Positions 32,885 to 41,747 are shown, counted from the first letter of the stretch. The stretch: DNA of 64,000 bases from JAGVSZ01 sp035456405 (GCA_035456405.1 DATIDG010000032.1:1-64000), one strand, 5' to 3'. The notes: a model not told the origin generated them from the sequence alone. Translations and numbers: made by a program.

Positions 32885-34165
32885 ATGAAAAGGCGGACGT
32901 TCGTCAGGGGTACGGTCGCGCTCGCAATGGCGGCGGGACTCGCCGGCCTGTCGCTCGAGGCGGCGGCGCAGGCGAAGACGGTGAAGGTGGGGGTGCTGCA
33001 CTCGCTGTCGGGCACGATGGCGATCAGCGAGACGGTGCTCAAGGACACCGCGCTGATGGCGTTCGAGGAGATCAATGCCAAGGGCGGCGTGATGGGCTAC
33101 AAGATCGAGCCGGTGGTCGTCGACCCGGCATCGAACTGGCCGCTCTTCGCCGAGAAGGCGCGCCAGCTCATCACGCAGGACAAGGTCGCGGCGGTGTTCG
33201 GCTGCTGGACCTCGGTGTCGCGCAAGTCGGTGCTCCCCGTCTTCGAGGAGCTGAACGGGCTGCTCTTCTATCCCGTCCAGTACGAGGGCGAGGAGCTGTC
33301 GAAGAACGTGTTCTACACCGGCGCCGCGCCGAACCAGCAGGCGATCCCGGCAGTCGAGTACCTGATGAGCAAGGAAGGCGGCGGCGCCAAGCGCTGGGTG
33401 CTGCTCGGCACCGACTACGTCTATCCGCGCACCACCAACAAGATCCTGCGCGCCTTCCTCAAGTCCAAGGGCGTCGCCGACAAGGACATCGACGAGAAGT
33501 ACACGCCGTTCGGCCACAGCGACTACCAGACCATCGTCGCCGACATCAAGAAGTTCTCGGCCGGCGGCAAGACCGCGGTGGTCTCGACGATCAACGGCGA
33601 CTCGAACGTGCCGTTCTACAAGGAGCTGGGCAACCAGGGCCTGAAGGCGACCGACGTCCCGGTCGTGGCGTTCTCGGTCGGCGAAGAGGAGCTGCGCGGC
33701 GTCGACACCAAGCCGCTCGTCGGCCACCTCGCGGCGTGGAACTACTTCATGTCGATCAAGGACCCGGTCAACGACGAGTTCAAGAAGAAGTGGGCCACCT
33801 ACGCGAAGGCGAAGAAGCTGCCTGGCGCCGACAAGCCGCTCACGAACGATCCGATGGAAGCCACCTACATCGGCATCTACATGTGGAAGCAGGCGGTCGA
33901 GAAGGCGAAGTCGTTCGACACCGACAAGGTGATCGCGGCGATGGCCGGCCAGACCTTCAAGGCGCCCTCGGGCATCGTGTCGAAGATGGACGAGAAGAAC
34001 CACCACCTGCACAAGGCGGTGTTCATCGGCGAGGTCAAGGCCGACGGCCAGTTCAACGTCGTCTGGAAGACGAAGGGCCCGATCAAGGCCCAGCCGTGGA
34101 GCCCGTTCATCGTCGGCAACGAGAAAAAGAAGGACGAGCCGGAGAAGATCGCCGCCAAGCAGTAG
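32885..34165 (+). CDS. urtA: urea ABC transporter, substrate-binding protein
   Basis: A 426-residue periplasmic receptor of the branched-chain amino acid/urea family. It has a signal peptide with a twin-Arg-like MKRRTFVRG start and a hydrophobic core up to AAAQA. Mature-domain stretches VKVGVLHSLSGTMAISE, VFGCWTSVSRKSVLPVFEE, LLFYPVQYEGEE and DFNGDSNV-like positions (INGDSNVPFY) are the usual UrtA features. It delivers urea to UrtBC. It is the first gene of urtABCDE-ureD, behind a sigma-54 promoter. A strong hairpin follows the gene, as is common after highly expressed receptor genes. Confidence 0.96.
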   Translation: MKRRTFVRGTVALAMAAGLAGLSLEAAAQAKTVKVGVLHSLSGTMAISETVLKDTALMAFEEINAKGGVMGYKIEPVVVDPASNWPLFAEKARQLITQDKVAAVFGCWTSVSRKSVLPVFEELNGLLFYPVQYEGEELSKNVFYTGAAPNQQAIPAVEYLMSKEGGGAKRWVLLGTDYVYPRTTNKILRAFLKSKGVADKDIDEKYTPFGHSDYQTIVADIKKFSAGGKTAVVSTINGDSNVPFYKELGNQGLKATDVPVVAFSVGEEELRGVDTKPLVGHLAAWNYFMSIKDPVNDEFKKKWATYAKAKKLPGADKPLTNDPMEATYIGIYMWKQAVEKAKSFDTDKVIAAMAGQTFKAPSGIVSKMDEKNHHLHKAVFIGEVKADGQFNVVWKTKGPIKAQPWSPFIVGNEKKKDEPEKIAAKQ

Positions 34166-34221
34166 CGTCCGGAACGGTGCGGGCGGCGATCACCACTGCC
34201 CGACCGATGCACCAGACCGAT

Positions 34222-34248
34222 GCGCGCCGGGCCCGATGCCCGGCGCGC
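34222..34248 (+). other. stem-loop between urtA and urtB
   Basis: GCGCGCCGGGC and GCCCGGCGCGC form a perfect 11-bp GC stem around a 5-base loop, with no T-tract. It lies 6 bp before the urtB start codon. Such hairpins usually protect the upstream receptor mRNA and lower downstream expression, and this one could also hinder urtB translation initiation. Confidence 0.75.
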
Positions 34249-34254
34249 TCACAT

Positions 34255-35856
34255 ATGCGCACCCTGCTCATCGTCATCCTTGCCGCTGCCGCACTGCTTG
34301 CGCGTCCCGCCGAAGCGCTCGACGCGGCCCTGGTCGAGAAGCTAGGCCTCGGCGACAGCGACGAGAAGGTCGAGGCGATCAACGCGCTCGCCGCGACCGG
34401 CGACCCGAAGGCCGCCGCGCTCCTTGCCGCGCTCGCCGAGGGCGAGGTTGAGACGGCGGGCAAGCGCGTGCTCGTGGTGAAGGGCGACAAGGCCACCGAT
34501 GCGGCGACGGGCGAGGCGGTGGTCCCGCCCCCCGCGGATCGCGAGGACGTCATCGTCAACAACCGCCTGCGCGGCGCGATCGCGTCCGCCCTCGCGGCGC
34601 TGAAGCTGATCGCGCCGGACCGCGATGTCCGGCTCGCGGCGGTCAAGGAGCTGGCGGGCGGTGCCGACCCTTCGATGCTGCCGCTCGTGAAGAAGGCGCT
34701 CGAGCAGGAGTCGGACCCCGTCATCAAGCCGATGCTCGAGATGGTCGCCGCGACGCTCGAACTGAGCGGCGGCGACCGGAACGCCCGGATCGCGGCGATC
34801 CGCACACTGGGACTGTCCGGCAACCCGAACACGAAGACGCTGCTTCTCCCGCTCGTCGAGAAGCGTCCGGACGGCACCTTCGCTGAAGCCGACGAGGACG
34901 TCCGCATCGAGGCGCAAAAGAGCCTGCGCGCGGTCGAGGACCGCCTCGAGTGGGGCGAGCGCGCCGGACTCCTGTTCGCGGGCGTCAGCCTCGGCAGCAT
35001 CCTGCTGCTCGCGGCGCTCGGGCTCGCGATCACCTACGGGCTGATGGGCGTCATCAACATGGCCCACGGCGAGCTGATCATGATCGGCGCGTACACGACG
35101 TACGTCGTCCAGAATCTCTTCCGCGCGCACGCGCCCGGCGCGTTTGACGCCTATCTCGTCTGTGCGGTGCCGGCCGCATTCGCGGTGTCGGCCGCGGTCG
35201 GCATGGCGCTCGAGCGCACGGTGCTCCGCTTCCTCTACGGCCGGCCGCTCGAGACGCTGCTCGCGACCTGGGGCATCAGCCTGGTCCTCATCCAGGCGGT
35301 GCGCACCATCTTCGGCGCGCAGAACGTGCAGGTCGAGAATCCGGCCTGGATGTCGGGCGGCATCCAGGTGCTCTCGAACGTCGTGCTGCCGTGGAGCCGC
35401 ATCGTGATCATCGCCTTTGCGGCCGCCGTGCTCGCCGGGATATGGCTCCTGCTCACGCGCACGCGGCTCGGCCTCTTCGTGCGCGGTGTGACGCAGAACC
35501 GCGCGATGGCCTCCTGCGTCGGCGTTCCCACTGCGCGCGTCGACACCTGGGCCTTCGGCGTCGGATCGGGGCTCGCCGGCTTGGCCGGCTGCGCGCTTTC
35601 GCAGATCGGCAACGTCGGCCCGGACCTCGGGCAGGCCTACATCGTCGACTCGTTCCTGGTGGTGGTGCTCGGCGGCGTGGGTCAGCTGGCGGGTACGGTG
35701 TACGCGGCGCTCGGCCTCGGCTTCGCGAACAAGCTCCTCGAGTCCTGGTCCGGCGCGGTCCTCGCCAAGATTGTGGTCCTCGTGTTCATCATCGTCTTCA
35801 TCCAGAAGCGGCCGCAGGGGCTCTTCGCGATGAAGGGGCGGGCCGTAGAAGCATGA
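34255..35856 (+). CDS. urtB: urea ABC transporter, permease UrtB
   Basis: A 533-residue inner-membrane permease. UrtB differs from LivH by an N-terminal extracytoplasmic region. Here residues 1-20 look like a signal peptide and about 25-230 are helical, HEAT-like repeats, followed by eight or so membrane helices (ALGLAITYGLMGVINMAHGELIMIGAYTTYVVQ and later). The LivH-type core and SFLVVVLGGVGQLAGTV loop are present. It forms the channel with UrtC. The ATG at 34255 is used; an in-frame ATG at 34207 lies before the hairpin and would spoil the signal peptide. Confidence 0.94.
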   Translation: MRTLLIVILAAAALLARPAEALDAALVEKLGLGDSDEKVEAINALAATGDPKAAALLAALAEGEVETAGKRVLVVKGDKATDAATGEAVVPPPADREDVIVNNRLRGAIASALAALKLIAPDRDVRLAAVKELAGGADPSMLPLVKKALEQESDPVIKPMLEMVAATLELSGGDRNARIAAIRTLGLSGNPNTKTLLLPLVEKRPDGTFAEADEDVRIEAQKSLRAVEDRLEWGERAGLLFAGVSLGSILLLAALGLAITYGLMGVINMAHGELIMIGAYTTYVVQNLFRAHAPGAFDAYLVCAVPAAFAVSAAVGMALERTVLRFLYGRPLETLLATWGISLVLIQAVRTIFGAQNVQVENPAWMSGGIQVLSNVVLPWSRIVIIAFAAAVLAGIWLLLTRTRLGLFVRGVTQNRAMASCVGVPTARVDTWAFGVGSGLAGLAGCALSQIGNVGPDLGQAYIVDSFLVVVLGGVGQLAGTVYAALGLGFANKLLESWSGAVLAKIVVLVFIIVFIQKRPQGLFAMKGRAVEA

Positions 35857-35872
35857 GCCCCCTCGCGTAGAC

Positions 35873-36973
35873 ATGGGCCCGCTCGCGTCGGCGCTGACCC
35901 GGCTCTACGGCCCGCAAGGCTGGGCCGCGATCGCCGCATGCGCGGCGGTGCTCTTCGTCGTGTTCCCGATCCTGGCACTCGCGGTGCCGGCATCCAGCCC
36001 GTTCCACGTCTCCGCCTACTGGGTCACGTTGATCGGCAAGATCATGTGTTACGCGATCGTTGCCCTGGCGATGGATCTCATCTGGGGTTACGCAGGGATC
36101 CTCTCGCTCGGGCACGGCCTCTTCTTCGCGCTCGGCGGCTACGCGTTCGGCATGTACCTCATGCGGCAGATCGGCGCGGACGGCCAGTACCGCGTGAACA
36201 TGCCCGACTTCATGGTGTTCCTCGACTGGAAGGAGTTTCCCTGGCACTGGGCGCTCTCCGACAGCTTCGTCGCGCAGGCGCTGCTGGTCGTGCTCGTGCC
36301 GGGGCTGCTCGCGTTCGTCTTCGGCTACTTCGCGTTCCGCTCGCGCGTCAAGGGCGTGTACTTCTCGATCATCACCCAGGCGCTCACCTACGCGGCGATG
36401 CTGCTCTTCTTCCGCAACAACACCGGTTTCGGCGGCAACAACGGCTTCACCGACTTCAAGCGCATCCTCGGCATCCCGATCACTACCGATGAGATGCGCA
36501 TCGCGCTGTTCTGCGTTACCGGGGCGGTGCTGATCGGGACGCTGCTCTGCCTGCGCTGGGTCGTGACCTCGAAGTTCGGCCGCGTTCTCGCGGCGATCCG
36601 CGACGCCGAGCAGCGCGTAATGTTCTGCGGCTACAACACGGCGCACTACAAGCTCGCGGTGTGGACGCTGTCGGCGGTGCTGTGCGGCATCGCCGGCGCG
36701 CTCTACGTGCCGCAGGTCGGGATCATCAATCCGAGCGAGATGTCGCCCGCGAACTCGATCGAGATCGCCATCTGGGTCGCCGTCGGCGGGCGCGGGACGC
36801 TCACCGGCGCGATCCTCGGCGCCGGTCTCGTGAACGGCGCGAAGAGCGTATTCACTCAGGCGTTCCCCGAGTACTGGCTATACGTGCTGGGCTTGCTGTT
36901 CGTCCTCGTCACGCTCTTTCTGCCGCAGGGCGTGATGGGCCTGCTGGCGCGGCGACGCGAGGCCCGCACGTGA
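35873..36973 (+). CDS. urtC: urea ABC transporter, permease UrtC
   Basis: A 366-residue LivM-type inner-membrane permease with about nine hydrophobic segments. DLIWGYAGILSLGHGLFFALGGYAFGMYL is the typical urea-transporter form of the LivM signature, and VWTLSAVLCGIAGALYVPQVGIINPSEMSP near the C-terminus also matches. It pairs with UrtB. It begins 16 bp after urtB and ends in a GTGA overlap with urtD. Confidence 0.95.
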   Translation: MGPLASALTRLYGPQGWAAIAACAAVLFVVFPILALAVPASSPFHVSAYWVTLIGKIMCYAIVALAMDLIWGYAGILSLGHGLFFALGGYAFGMYLMRQIGADGQYRVNMPDFMVFLDWKEFPWHWALSDSFVAQALLVVLVPGLLAFVFGYFAFRSRVKGVYFSIITQALTYAAMLLFFRNNTGFGGNNGFTDFKRILGIPITTDEMRIALFCVTGAVLIGTLLCLRWVVTSKFGRVLAAIRDAEQRVMFCGYNTAHYKLAVWTLSAVLCGIAGALYVPQVGIINPSEMSPANSIEIAIWVAVGGRGTLTGAILGAGLVNGAKSVFTQAFPEYWLYVLGLLFVLVTLFLPQGVMGLLARRREART

Positions 36974-37794
36974 CCTCCGCGGCGGTGCACAGCGCGGAGG
37001 CGGTCGGCGGCGGCGCGTCGCTCGCCCACATCGCGACCGGGACCCTGGACACCACGCACGGCGTGGTCCTGTACCTCGAGGACATCTCGGTCAGTTTCGA
37101 CGGCTTCAAGGCGCTTAACAGGCTCGGGCTCGCGATCGATGCCGGCGAGCTGCGCTGCGTGATCGGCCCGAACGGCGCGGGAAAGACGACCATGATGGAC
37201 GTCATCACCGGGAAGACCCGCGCCGACGAGGGCCGCGCATTCTTCGGCCAGACGATCGACCTCGCGCGGCTCTCGGAGGCGGAGATCGCGCACGCCGGCA
37301 TCGGGCGCAAGTTCCAGAAGCCGACCATCTTCGAGCGCCACACGGTGTTTGAGAACCTCGAGCTCGCGATGAAGACCGACAAGCGGGTGCGGCGCACCCT
37401 GTTCGCGAAGCTTGGCTCCGAGGACCGCGACCGCATCGCCGCGATGCTGCGGCAGATCCGTCTCGAGGCGGCGTCCGATCGCGCGGCCGGGGAGCTGTCG
37501 CACGGCCAGAAGCAGTGGCTGGAGATCGGGATGCTGCTGATGCAGGAGCCGAAGCTGCTGCTCCTCGACGAGCCGGTCGCCGGCATGAGCGACGAGGAGA
37601 CCGAGCGCACCGCCGAGCTCTTCCTGTCGCTCGCGGGAAAGCATTCGCTGGTCGTGGTCGAGCACGACATGCAGTTCATCGCCCGGATCGCGCGCAAGGT
37701 CACGGTCCTCCACGAGGGCTCGGTGCTCGCGGAAGGGCCGCTCGACCAGGTGCAGAACGATCCGCGCGTGGTCGAGGTGTATTTGGGTCGTTGA
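36970..37794 (+). CDS. urtD: urea ABC transporter, ATP-binding protein UrtD
   Basis: A 274-residue LivG-type ATPase. Walker A is GPNGAGKTT, the Q-loop region is IGRKFQKPTIFE (the K-F-Q-x-P-T form is usual in UrtD), the signature is LSHGQKQWLEI, Walker B is LLLLDEPVAGM, and the switch His is in VVEHDMQF. It powers urea import with UrtE. It starts at a GTG overlapping the urtC stop; the first 30 residues are a low-conservation extension. A dispersed hairpin repeat follows before urtE. Confidence 0.95.
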   Translation: MTSAAVHSAEAVGGGASLAHIATGTLDTTHGVVLYLEDISVSFDGFKALNRLGLAIDAGELRCVIGPNGAGKTTMMDVITGKTRADEGRAFFGQTIDLARLSEAEIAHAGIGRKFQKPTIFERHTVFENLELAMKTDKRVRRTLFAKLGSEDRDRIAAMLRQIRLEAASDRAAGELSHGQKQWLEIGMLLMQEPKLLLLDEPVAGMSDEETERTAELFLSLAGKHSLVVVEHDMQFIARIARKVTVLHEGSVLAEGPLDQVQNDPRVVEVYLGR

Positions 37795-37802
37795 GAGAAT
37801 GC

Positions 37803-37891
37803 AGCCACGGAGGACACAGAGCACGCAGAGCAAGACGACGACGCGGGCGATCTCATTGCGCGAATTTCCCGTCTCTGTGGGCTCTGTGGCT
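37803..37891. repeat. dispersed hairpin repeat, type A, copy 1
   Basis: Arms at 37803-37821 (AGCCACGGAGGACACAGAG) and 37873-37891 (CTCTGTGGGCTCTGTGGCT) pair at 16 of 19 positions around a 51-base loop. The arms are built of short CACAGAG-like units. It lies between urtD and urtE, and the urtE ribosome-binding site begins just outside the right arm. The same type occurs at 61078-61160. Confidence 0.85.
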
Positions 37892-37905
37892 AAGGATTTC
37901 TCTTG

Positions 37906-38598
37906 ATGTTGAGCGTCGACGGACTCAACCAGTACTACGGCGGGAGCCACATCCTGCGCAACCTCACGTTCGAGGTGCCGGCGAGCAAGGTCACTGCGCT
38001 GCTCGGCCGCAACGGCGTGGGCAAGTCCACACTGCTCCGCTGCCTGATGGGCCTCGTGCCGGCACGCGGCGGCAAGGTGGTATTCGGCGGCCGCGAGATC
38101 ACCGCCGCGCCGCCCTATGCGCGCGTGCGTGCGGGCATCGGCTACGTGCCGCAGGGGCGGGAGATCTTCCCGCGCCTCACGGTCGAGGAGAACCTGGCGA
38201 TGGGCCTCGCGACACGGCCGCGCGGCACGCGGGTTCCGCCGCGCGTCTTCGAGATGTTCCCGGTGCTCGGCCAGATGCTGCGGCGGCGCGGCGGCGACCT
38301 GTCGGGCGGACAGCAGCAGCAGCTCGCGATCGGACGGGCGCTCGCGATGGGCCCGCGGCTCCTCATCCTCGACGAGCCGACCGAGGGCATCCAGCCGTCC
38401 ATCATCAAGGACATCGAGCGAGCGATCCGCGCGCTCGCCGCGACCGGCGAGACGGCGATCCTGCTCGTGGAGCAGTACTACGACTTCGCACGGTCGCTCG
38501 CGGACCACTATCTGGTGATGGAGCGCGGCGAGATCGTGGCGCACGGGCTCGGGGCCGACATGGAGCGCGAAGGAGTGCGCGCGCGGCTCGCAGTATGA
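37906..38598 (+). CDS. urtE: urea ABC transporter, ATP-binding protein UrtE
   Basis: A 230-residue LivF-type ATPase beginning MLSVDGLNQYYGGSHILRN. Walker A is GRNGVGKST, the Q-loop is YVPQGREIFPRLTVEENL, the signature is LSGGQQQQLAIGRAL and Walker B is LLILDEPTEGIQPSII. It completes the urea transporter ATPase pair. The ATG at 37906 is chosen over the TTG at 37903 because the family starts at this Met, and AAGGA lies 9-10 bases upstream. ureD follows after 7 bp. Confidence 0.95.
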   Translation: MLSVDGLNQYYGGSHILRNLTFEVPASKVTALLGRNGVGKSTLLRCLMGLVPARGGKVVFGGREITAAPPYARVRAGIGYVPQGREIFPRLTVEENLAMGLATRPRGTRVPPRVFEMFPVLGQMLRRRGGDLSGGQQQQLAIGRALAMGPRLLILDEPTEGIQPSIIKDIERAIRALAATGETAILLVEQYYDFARSLADHYLVMERGEIVAHGLGADMEREGVRARLAV

Positions 38599-38605
38599 TC
38601 GGCCC

Positions 38606-39448
38606 ATGCGCCTCGCCGAACCGCTTCCGCCCGCCGGCTGGCGCGCCGCGCTCGCGCTCGACATCAAGCTGCGCGGGACGCGGAGCGTACTGGCGGGGCG
38701 GCCCCACGACGGCCCGCTCGTGGTGCAGAAGCCGCAGTACCCGGAGGGCGACGCGGTCTGCCATGCGATCGTGGTGCATCCGCCCGGCGGCATCGCGGGC
38801 GGTGACGAGCTCGAGTTGACCGTGCGCGCCGGGCCCGGGGCCCGCGCGCTCCTCACCACGCCCGGCGCGGGCAAGTGGTATCGCACCGCGGGTCCCTGGG
38901 CGCGGCAGCGCATCGCGCTCGACGCCGGCGCGGGCACGGTGCTCGAGTGGCTGCCGCAGGAGACGATCGTGTTCGAGAACGCCGCGGCCGAGCTCGAGGC
39001 CGACATCCGGCTCGCGGCGGACGCGCGCTTCATCGGTTGGGAGATCATCCGGCTCGGCCGCACCGCCTCGGGCGGGCGCGTCGCCCGCGGCAGGCTGCGC
39101 ACCCGCACGTCGATCCGGCGCGACGGTCGCCTCGAATGGCTCGAGCGCGCGCGCCTCGAGGGTGGGTGGGACCTGCTCGATTCGCCGCTCGGGCTCGCCG
39201 GAGAGCCGGTGTTCGGGACGATGCTGGCGGCCGCGCCGCAGATCGATGCCGGCCTCGTCGCCGCATGTCGCGCGGCGCACCCCGGCGCGGGGTCGGGCGC
39301 GGTCACGTGTCTGCCCGGCGTCCTCGTCGTGCGTTATCTCGGCGCGAGCAGCGAGGCGGCACGCGACTACTTCGCGCGGCTCTGGGCGGTCGTGCGGCCG
39401 GTCCTGGCCGGCCGCGAACCTGTCGCGCCGCGCATCTGGCAAACCTGA
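38606..39448 (+). CDS. ureD: urease accessory protein UreD
   Basis: A 280-residue UreD/UreH protein. GWRAALALDIKLRGTRSVLAGRPHDGPL, VHPPGGIAGGDELELTV, LLTTPGAGKWYRT and WLPQETIVFENA are all family stretches. UreD binds apo-urease with UreF and UreG to load nickel. In related bacteria the order is urtABCDE-ureDABCEFG, but no ureA, B, C, E, F or G follows here: an alpha/beta hydrolase comes next. The urease itself must be elsewhere or missing. Confidence 0.94.
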   Translation: MRLAEPLPPAGWRAALALDIKLRGTRSVLAGRPHDGPLVVQKPQYPEGDAVCHAIVVHPPGGIAGGDELELTVRAGPGARALLTTPGAGKWYRTAGPWARQRIALDAGAGTVLEWLPQETIVFENAAAELEADIRLAADARFIGWEIIRLGRTASGGRVARGRLRTRTSIRRDGRLEWLERARLEGGWDLLDSPLGLAGEPVFGTMLAAAPQIDAGLVAACRAAHPGAGSGAVTCLPGVLVVRYLGASSEAARDYFARLWAVVRPVLAGREPVAPRIWQT

Positions 39449-39466
39449 GCCCGCGACAATCGCTCC

Positions 39467-40450
39467 ATGCGCCCGGCACAGCACAGCTTTCTCAGCCTCG
39501 GCCCGAGCGGGTTCCATCGGGTCGCGTACACCGAATGGGGCGACCCGTCGAACCCGCACGTCGTGCTCTGCGTGCACGGCCTGGCGCGCAACAGCCGCGA
39601 CTTCGACGTGCTCGCCGAAGCGCTCGCGCGCGACTGCCGCGTCGTCTGCATGGACGTGGTCGGACGCGGCGACAGCGAGTGGCTGGACGCGAAGTCCGAC
39701 TACACGTTCTCGACCTACATGAGCGATGCGGCGGCGCTGATCGCACGGATTACCACGCCGGTGCGCGCGCGGCTCTTTCCCGAGCTGTGGTCGCGACGGG
39801 CGGAGCGCGCCGGCGGCACGCGCCTCGACTGGGTCGGCACGTCGATGGGCGGGCTGATCGGCATGCTGCTCGCCGCGAAGCGCGGCGCCCCGATCCGGCG
39901 CCTGGTGCTGAACGACGTCGGCCCGCTGGTGCCGTGGCACGCGCTGTTCCGCCTCAAGGGCTACATCGGGCGGAGCGGGCCGTTCGCTTCGCTGGAAGAG
40001 GCGGAGGCCTACGTGCGCGAGGTCTGCGCGTCGTTCGGTGCGCTCACCGATGCGCAGTGGCGGCACCTCGCGATCCACAGCGTCCGACGGCAGGAGGACG
40101 GGACATACGCCCTCCGCTACGACCCGGGGATTGGCCGCGCGTTCCACGGGCACCGCGATCCGGAGCTCCCGCCGGGGCCCGACTTCCTGCGCGGCGTGGA
40201 CCTGTGGAGCACCTGGGATCAGGTCGGCTGCCCGGTGCTCGTGTTGCGCGGAGAGACCTCTGAGGTGCTCACGCGTGAAACGGTGGAGGAGATGAAGCGC
40301 CGCAAGCGCGACGTGGAGTCGATCGAGTTCGCCGGCGTCGGCCACGCGCCCGCACTCATGGCCGACGAGCAGATCGCGGCAGTGCGCGACTTCCTGACTC
40401 GCGCCGACGTGCGCCGGACGGAAGAACCCCAGGAGGAGAAGAGCATATGA
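39467..40450 (+). CDS. alpha/beta hydrolase
   Basis: A 327-residue alpha/beta hydrolase. Motifs are VHGLARNSRDFD (oxyanion region), the nucleophile elbow GTSMGG with Ser at about residue 126, and a catalytic His in GVGHAPALM. Such proteins are common in betaproteobacteria and of unknown substrate. It follows ureD by 18 bp and ends in an ATGA overlap with the lipoprotein gene, so it may be read through from the urea operon, although there is no obvious functional link. Confidence 0.82.
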   Translation: MRPAQHSFLSLGPSGFHRVAYTEWGDPSNPHVVLCVHGLARNSRDFDVLAEALARDCRVVCMDVVGRGDSEWLDAKSDYTFSTYMSDAAALIARITTPVRARLFPELWSRRAERAGGTRLDWVGTSMGGLIGMLLAAKRGAPIRRLVLNDVGPLVPWHALFRLKGYIGRSGPFASLEEAEAYVREVCASFGALTDAQWRHLAIHSVRRQEDGTYALRYDPGIGRAFHGHRDPELPPGPDFLRGVDLWSTWDQVGCPVLVLRGETSEVLTRETVEEMKRRKRDVESIEFAGVGHAPALMADEQIAAVRDFLTRADVRRTEEPQEEKSI

Positions 40451-41097
40451 TTCCGGGCGAGATCGAGCTGAACGCAGGGCGGCGCACGGTGCCGCTCGTC
40501 GCGCTCGCCGGCGCACTCCTCGTCGCCGGCTGCGCCACGACCCAGGTGGCCGTGCAGTGGTCGGACCCGGAGTTCAGGGGGCGCTCGCTGCGCGGCGAGA
40601 AAGTGCTGGTCGTGTGCGACGCGGCCGACGTCGCGACGCGACGCGTCTGCCAGGATCAGCTCGCCGGCCAGGTCGGGGCCGCCGGCGCGACGCCGGTGAT
40701 CAGTCCGGACGTCGGGCTGACCGCCGGCCCGCCGCCGGCCAACGACAAGACGCTCGCCGCCGCGCGCGCCTTGGGCGCCAAGGCGATTCTCGGCGCGACG
40801 ATCGAGCCGGACGTGACGGTCGTCAGCCCCGGCCCGAGCATCGGGATCGGCGTCGGCGGCTATGGCGGCTCGGGCGGTCGCTCCGTGACAGGCGGAGGCG
40901 TCGGCATCGGCTTCCCGATCGGCGGCGGGCAGGCGACGACCGGCTACGCCGCGAACATGGTGCTCACCGACGTCGCGAGCGTCCGCATGATGTGGTCGAG
41001 CAAGGTCACGACGCCCGCGTCGCAGAACGTCAGCGCGCAGATGGGCGAGCTCGCGCGCGTCGGGATCGAGGCGGCGCGGACAGCCGGGTTCTTCTAG
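40447..41097 (+). CDS. putative lipoprotein of unknown function
   Basis: A 216-residue protein with a lipoprotein signal: hydrophobic residues 16-26 and lipobox LVAGC with the lipidated Cys at 29. The mature part begins like DUF4136-type outer-membrane lipoproteins (VQWSDPEFRG), but I do not recognise the family for certain. Residues about 130-160 are a glycine-rich stretch (GIGVGGYGGSGGRS, GIGFPIGGG). It overlaps the hydrolase gene by 4 bp and nearly abuts the convergent gene at 41104. Confidence 0.65.
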   Translation: MIPGEIELNAGRRTVPLVALAGALLVAGCATTQVAVQWSDPEFRGRSLRGEKVLVVCDAADVATRRVCQDQLAGQVGAAGATPVISPDVGLTAGPPPANDKTLAAARALGAKAILGATIEPDVTVVSPGPSIGIGVGGYGGSGGRSVTGGGVGIGFPIGGGQATTGYAANMVLTDVASVRMMWSSKVTTPASQNVSAQMGELARVGIEAARTAGFF

Positions 41098-41103
41098 AAA
41101 TCT

Positions 41104-41565
41104 TCAGCCGAGCGCGGCGCGCAGCCGCTCGGCGACGCGCCGGTAGCCGTCCGGATTGACCTCGCGCAGGCGCTGCAGCGTGTCCACGAACGCCTCCAGC
41201 TCGCGTGAGGTCAGCTGCTCGCGCTTGCACTTCAGGTCCGCGATCTGATCGGTCATGTCCGTGAAGTCCTGCACGGCCTTGCGATCCCCGGGCGAGAGCG
41301 CCGCCGTATCAAGCGCAACGTGATCGAGCAACACGCGGAGCGTCTCGCTGATGCGCCCGAGCTGGCGGCCGTAGCCGGCGACGTTCTCGACGATGTCGCG
41401 CTCCATGCCGGGGTCGCTCGACTGCATGAGGTTCACGTTGATGAACCCCTGCTGCGTCCAGAGGCTCCACGGGTTGATGACCTGCTTGAGCGATTCCGGG
41501 GCCAGCCGCGTCGGGGTCGTCCACCAGTAGGTCAGCCAGTCAAAGGGCGTTGCGGTAGCGCTCAT
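41104..41565 (-). CDS. hypothetical helical protein
   Basis: A 153-residue protein that I do not recognise. The N-terminus is tryptophan-rich (FDWLTYWWTTPTRLAPESLKQVINPWSLWTQQG), which could attach to a membrane or polymer surface. The rest is predicted helical with heptad-like leucines and many charged residues. The size and amphipathic character recall granule-associated phasin-like proteins, but there is no motif to prove it. It has its own promoter region facing away from the hydantoinase cluster. Confidence 0.6.
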   Translation of the reverse strand: MSATATPFDWLTYWWTTPTRLAPESLKQVINPWSLWTQQGFINVNLMQSSDPGMERDIVENVAGYGRQLGRISETLRVLLDHVALDTAALSPGDRKAVQDFTDMTDQIADLKCKREQLTSRELEAFVDTLQRLREVNPDGYRRVAERLRAALG

Positions 41566-41717
41566 GTCGTTCTCCCCGGCACGTTTGGAGGTTCTGCACC
41601 AAGCGTAGCGCGTATGCGCGGGAAGGAGAATCGGACCATGGGTCTAGTCCCGGGCCGATGCGGGAGACGCTGCCCGCTTCCATCGGCGCGGCCGATCGAC
41701 CCATCGTTTCCGACTGT

Positions 41718-41747
41718 TTGACGCGACCGGAGGGCGGCGCTTATCGT
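41718..41747 (+). promoter_or_regulatory. candidate sigma-70 promoter of the hydantoinase cluster
   Basis: TTGACG at 41718-41723 and TATCGT at 41742-41747 are spaced 18 bp apart, about 50 bp before the hydantoinase A start. The -35 match is 5 of 6 and the -10 match is 4 of 6. The region between the divergent genes (41566-41797) otherwise shows no feature I can name. Confidence 0.35.

Noticed and set aside
32794..35856. Plus-strand frame of about 1020 codons running through urtA into urtB
   Set aside because: The first part is an out-of-frame reading of urtA, and the real urtB starts at 34255 with a signal peptide.
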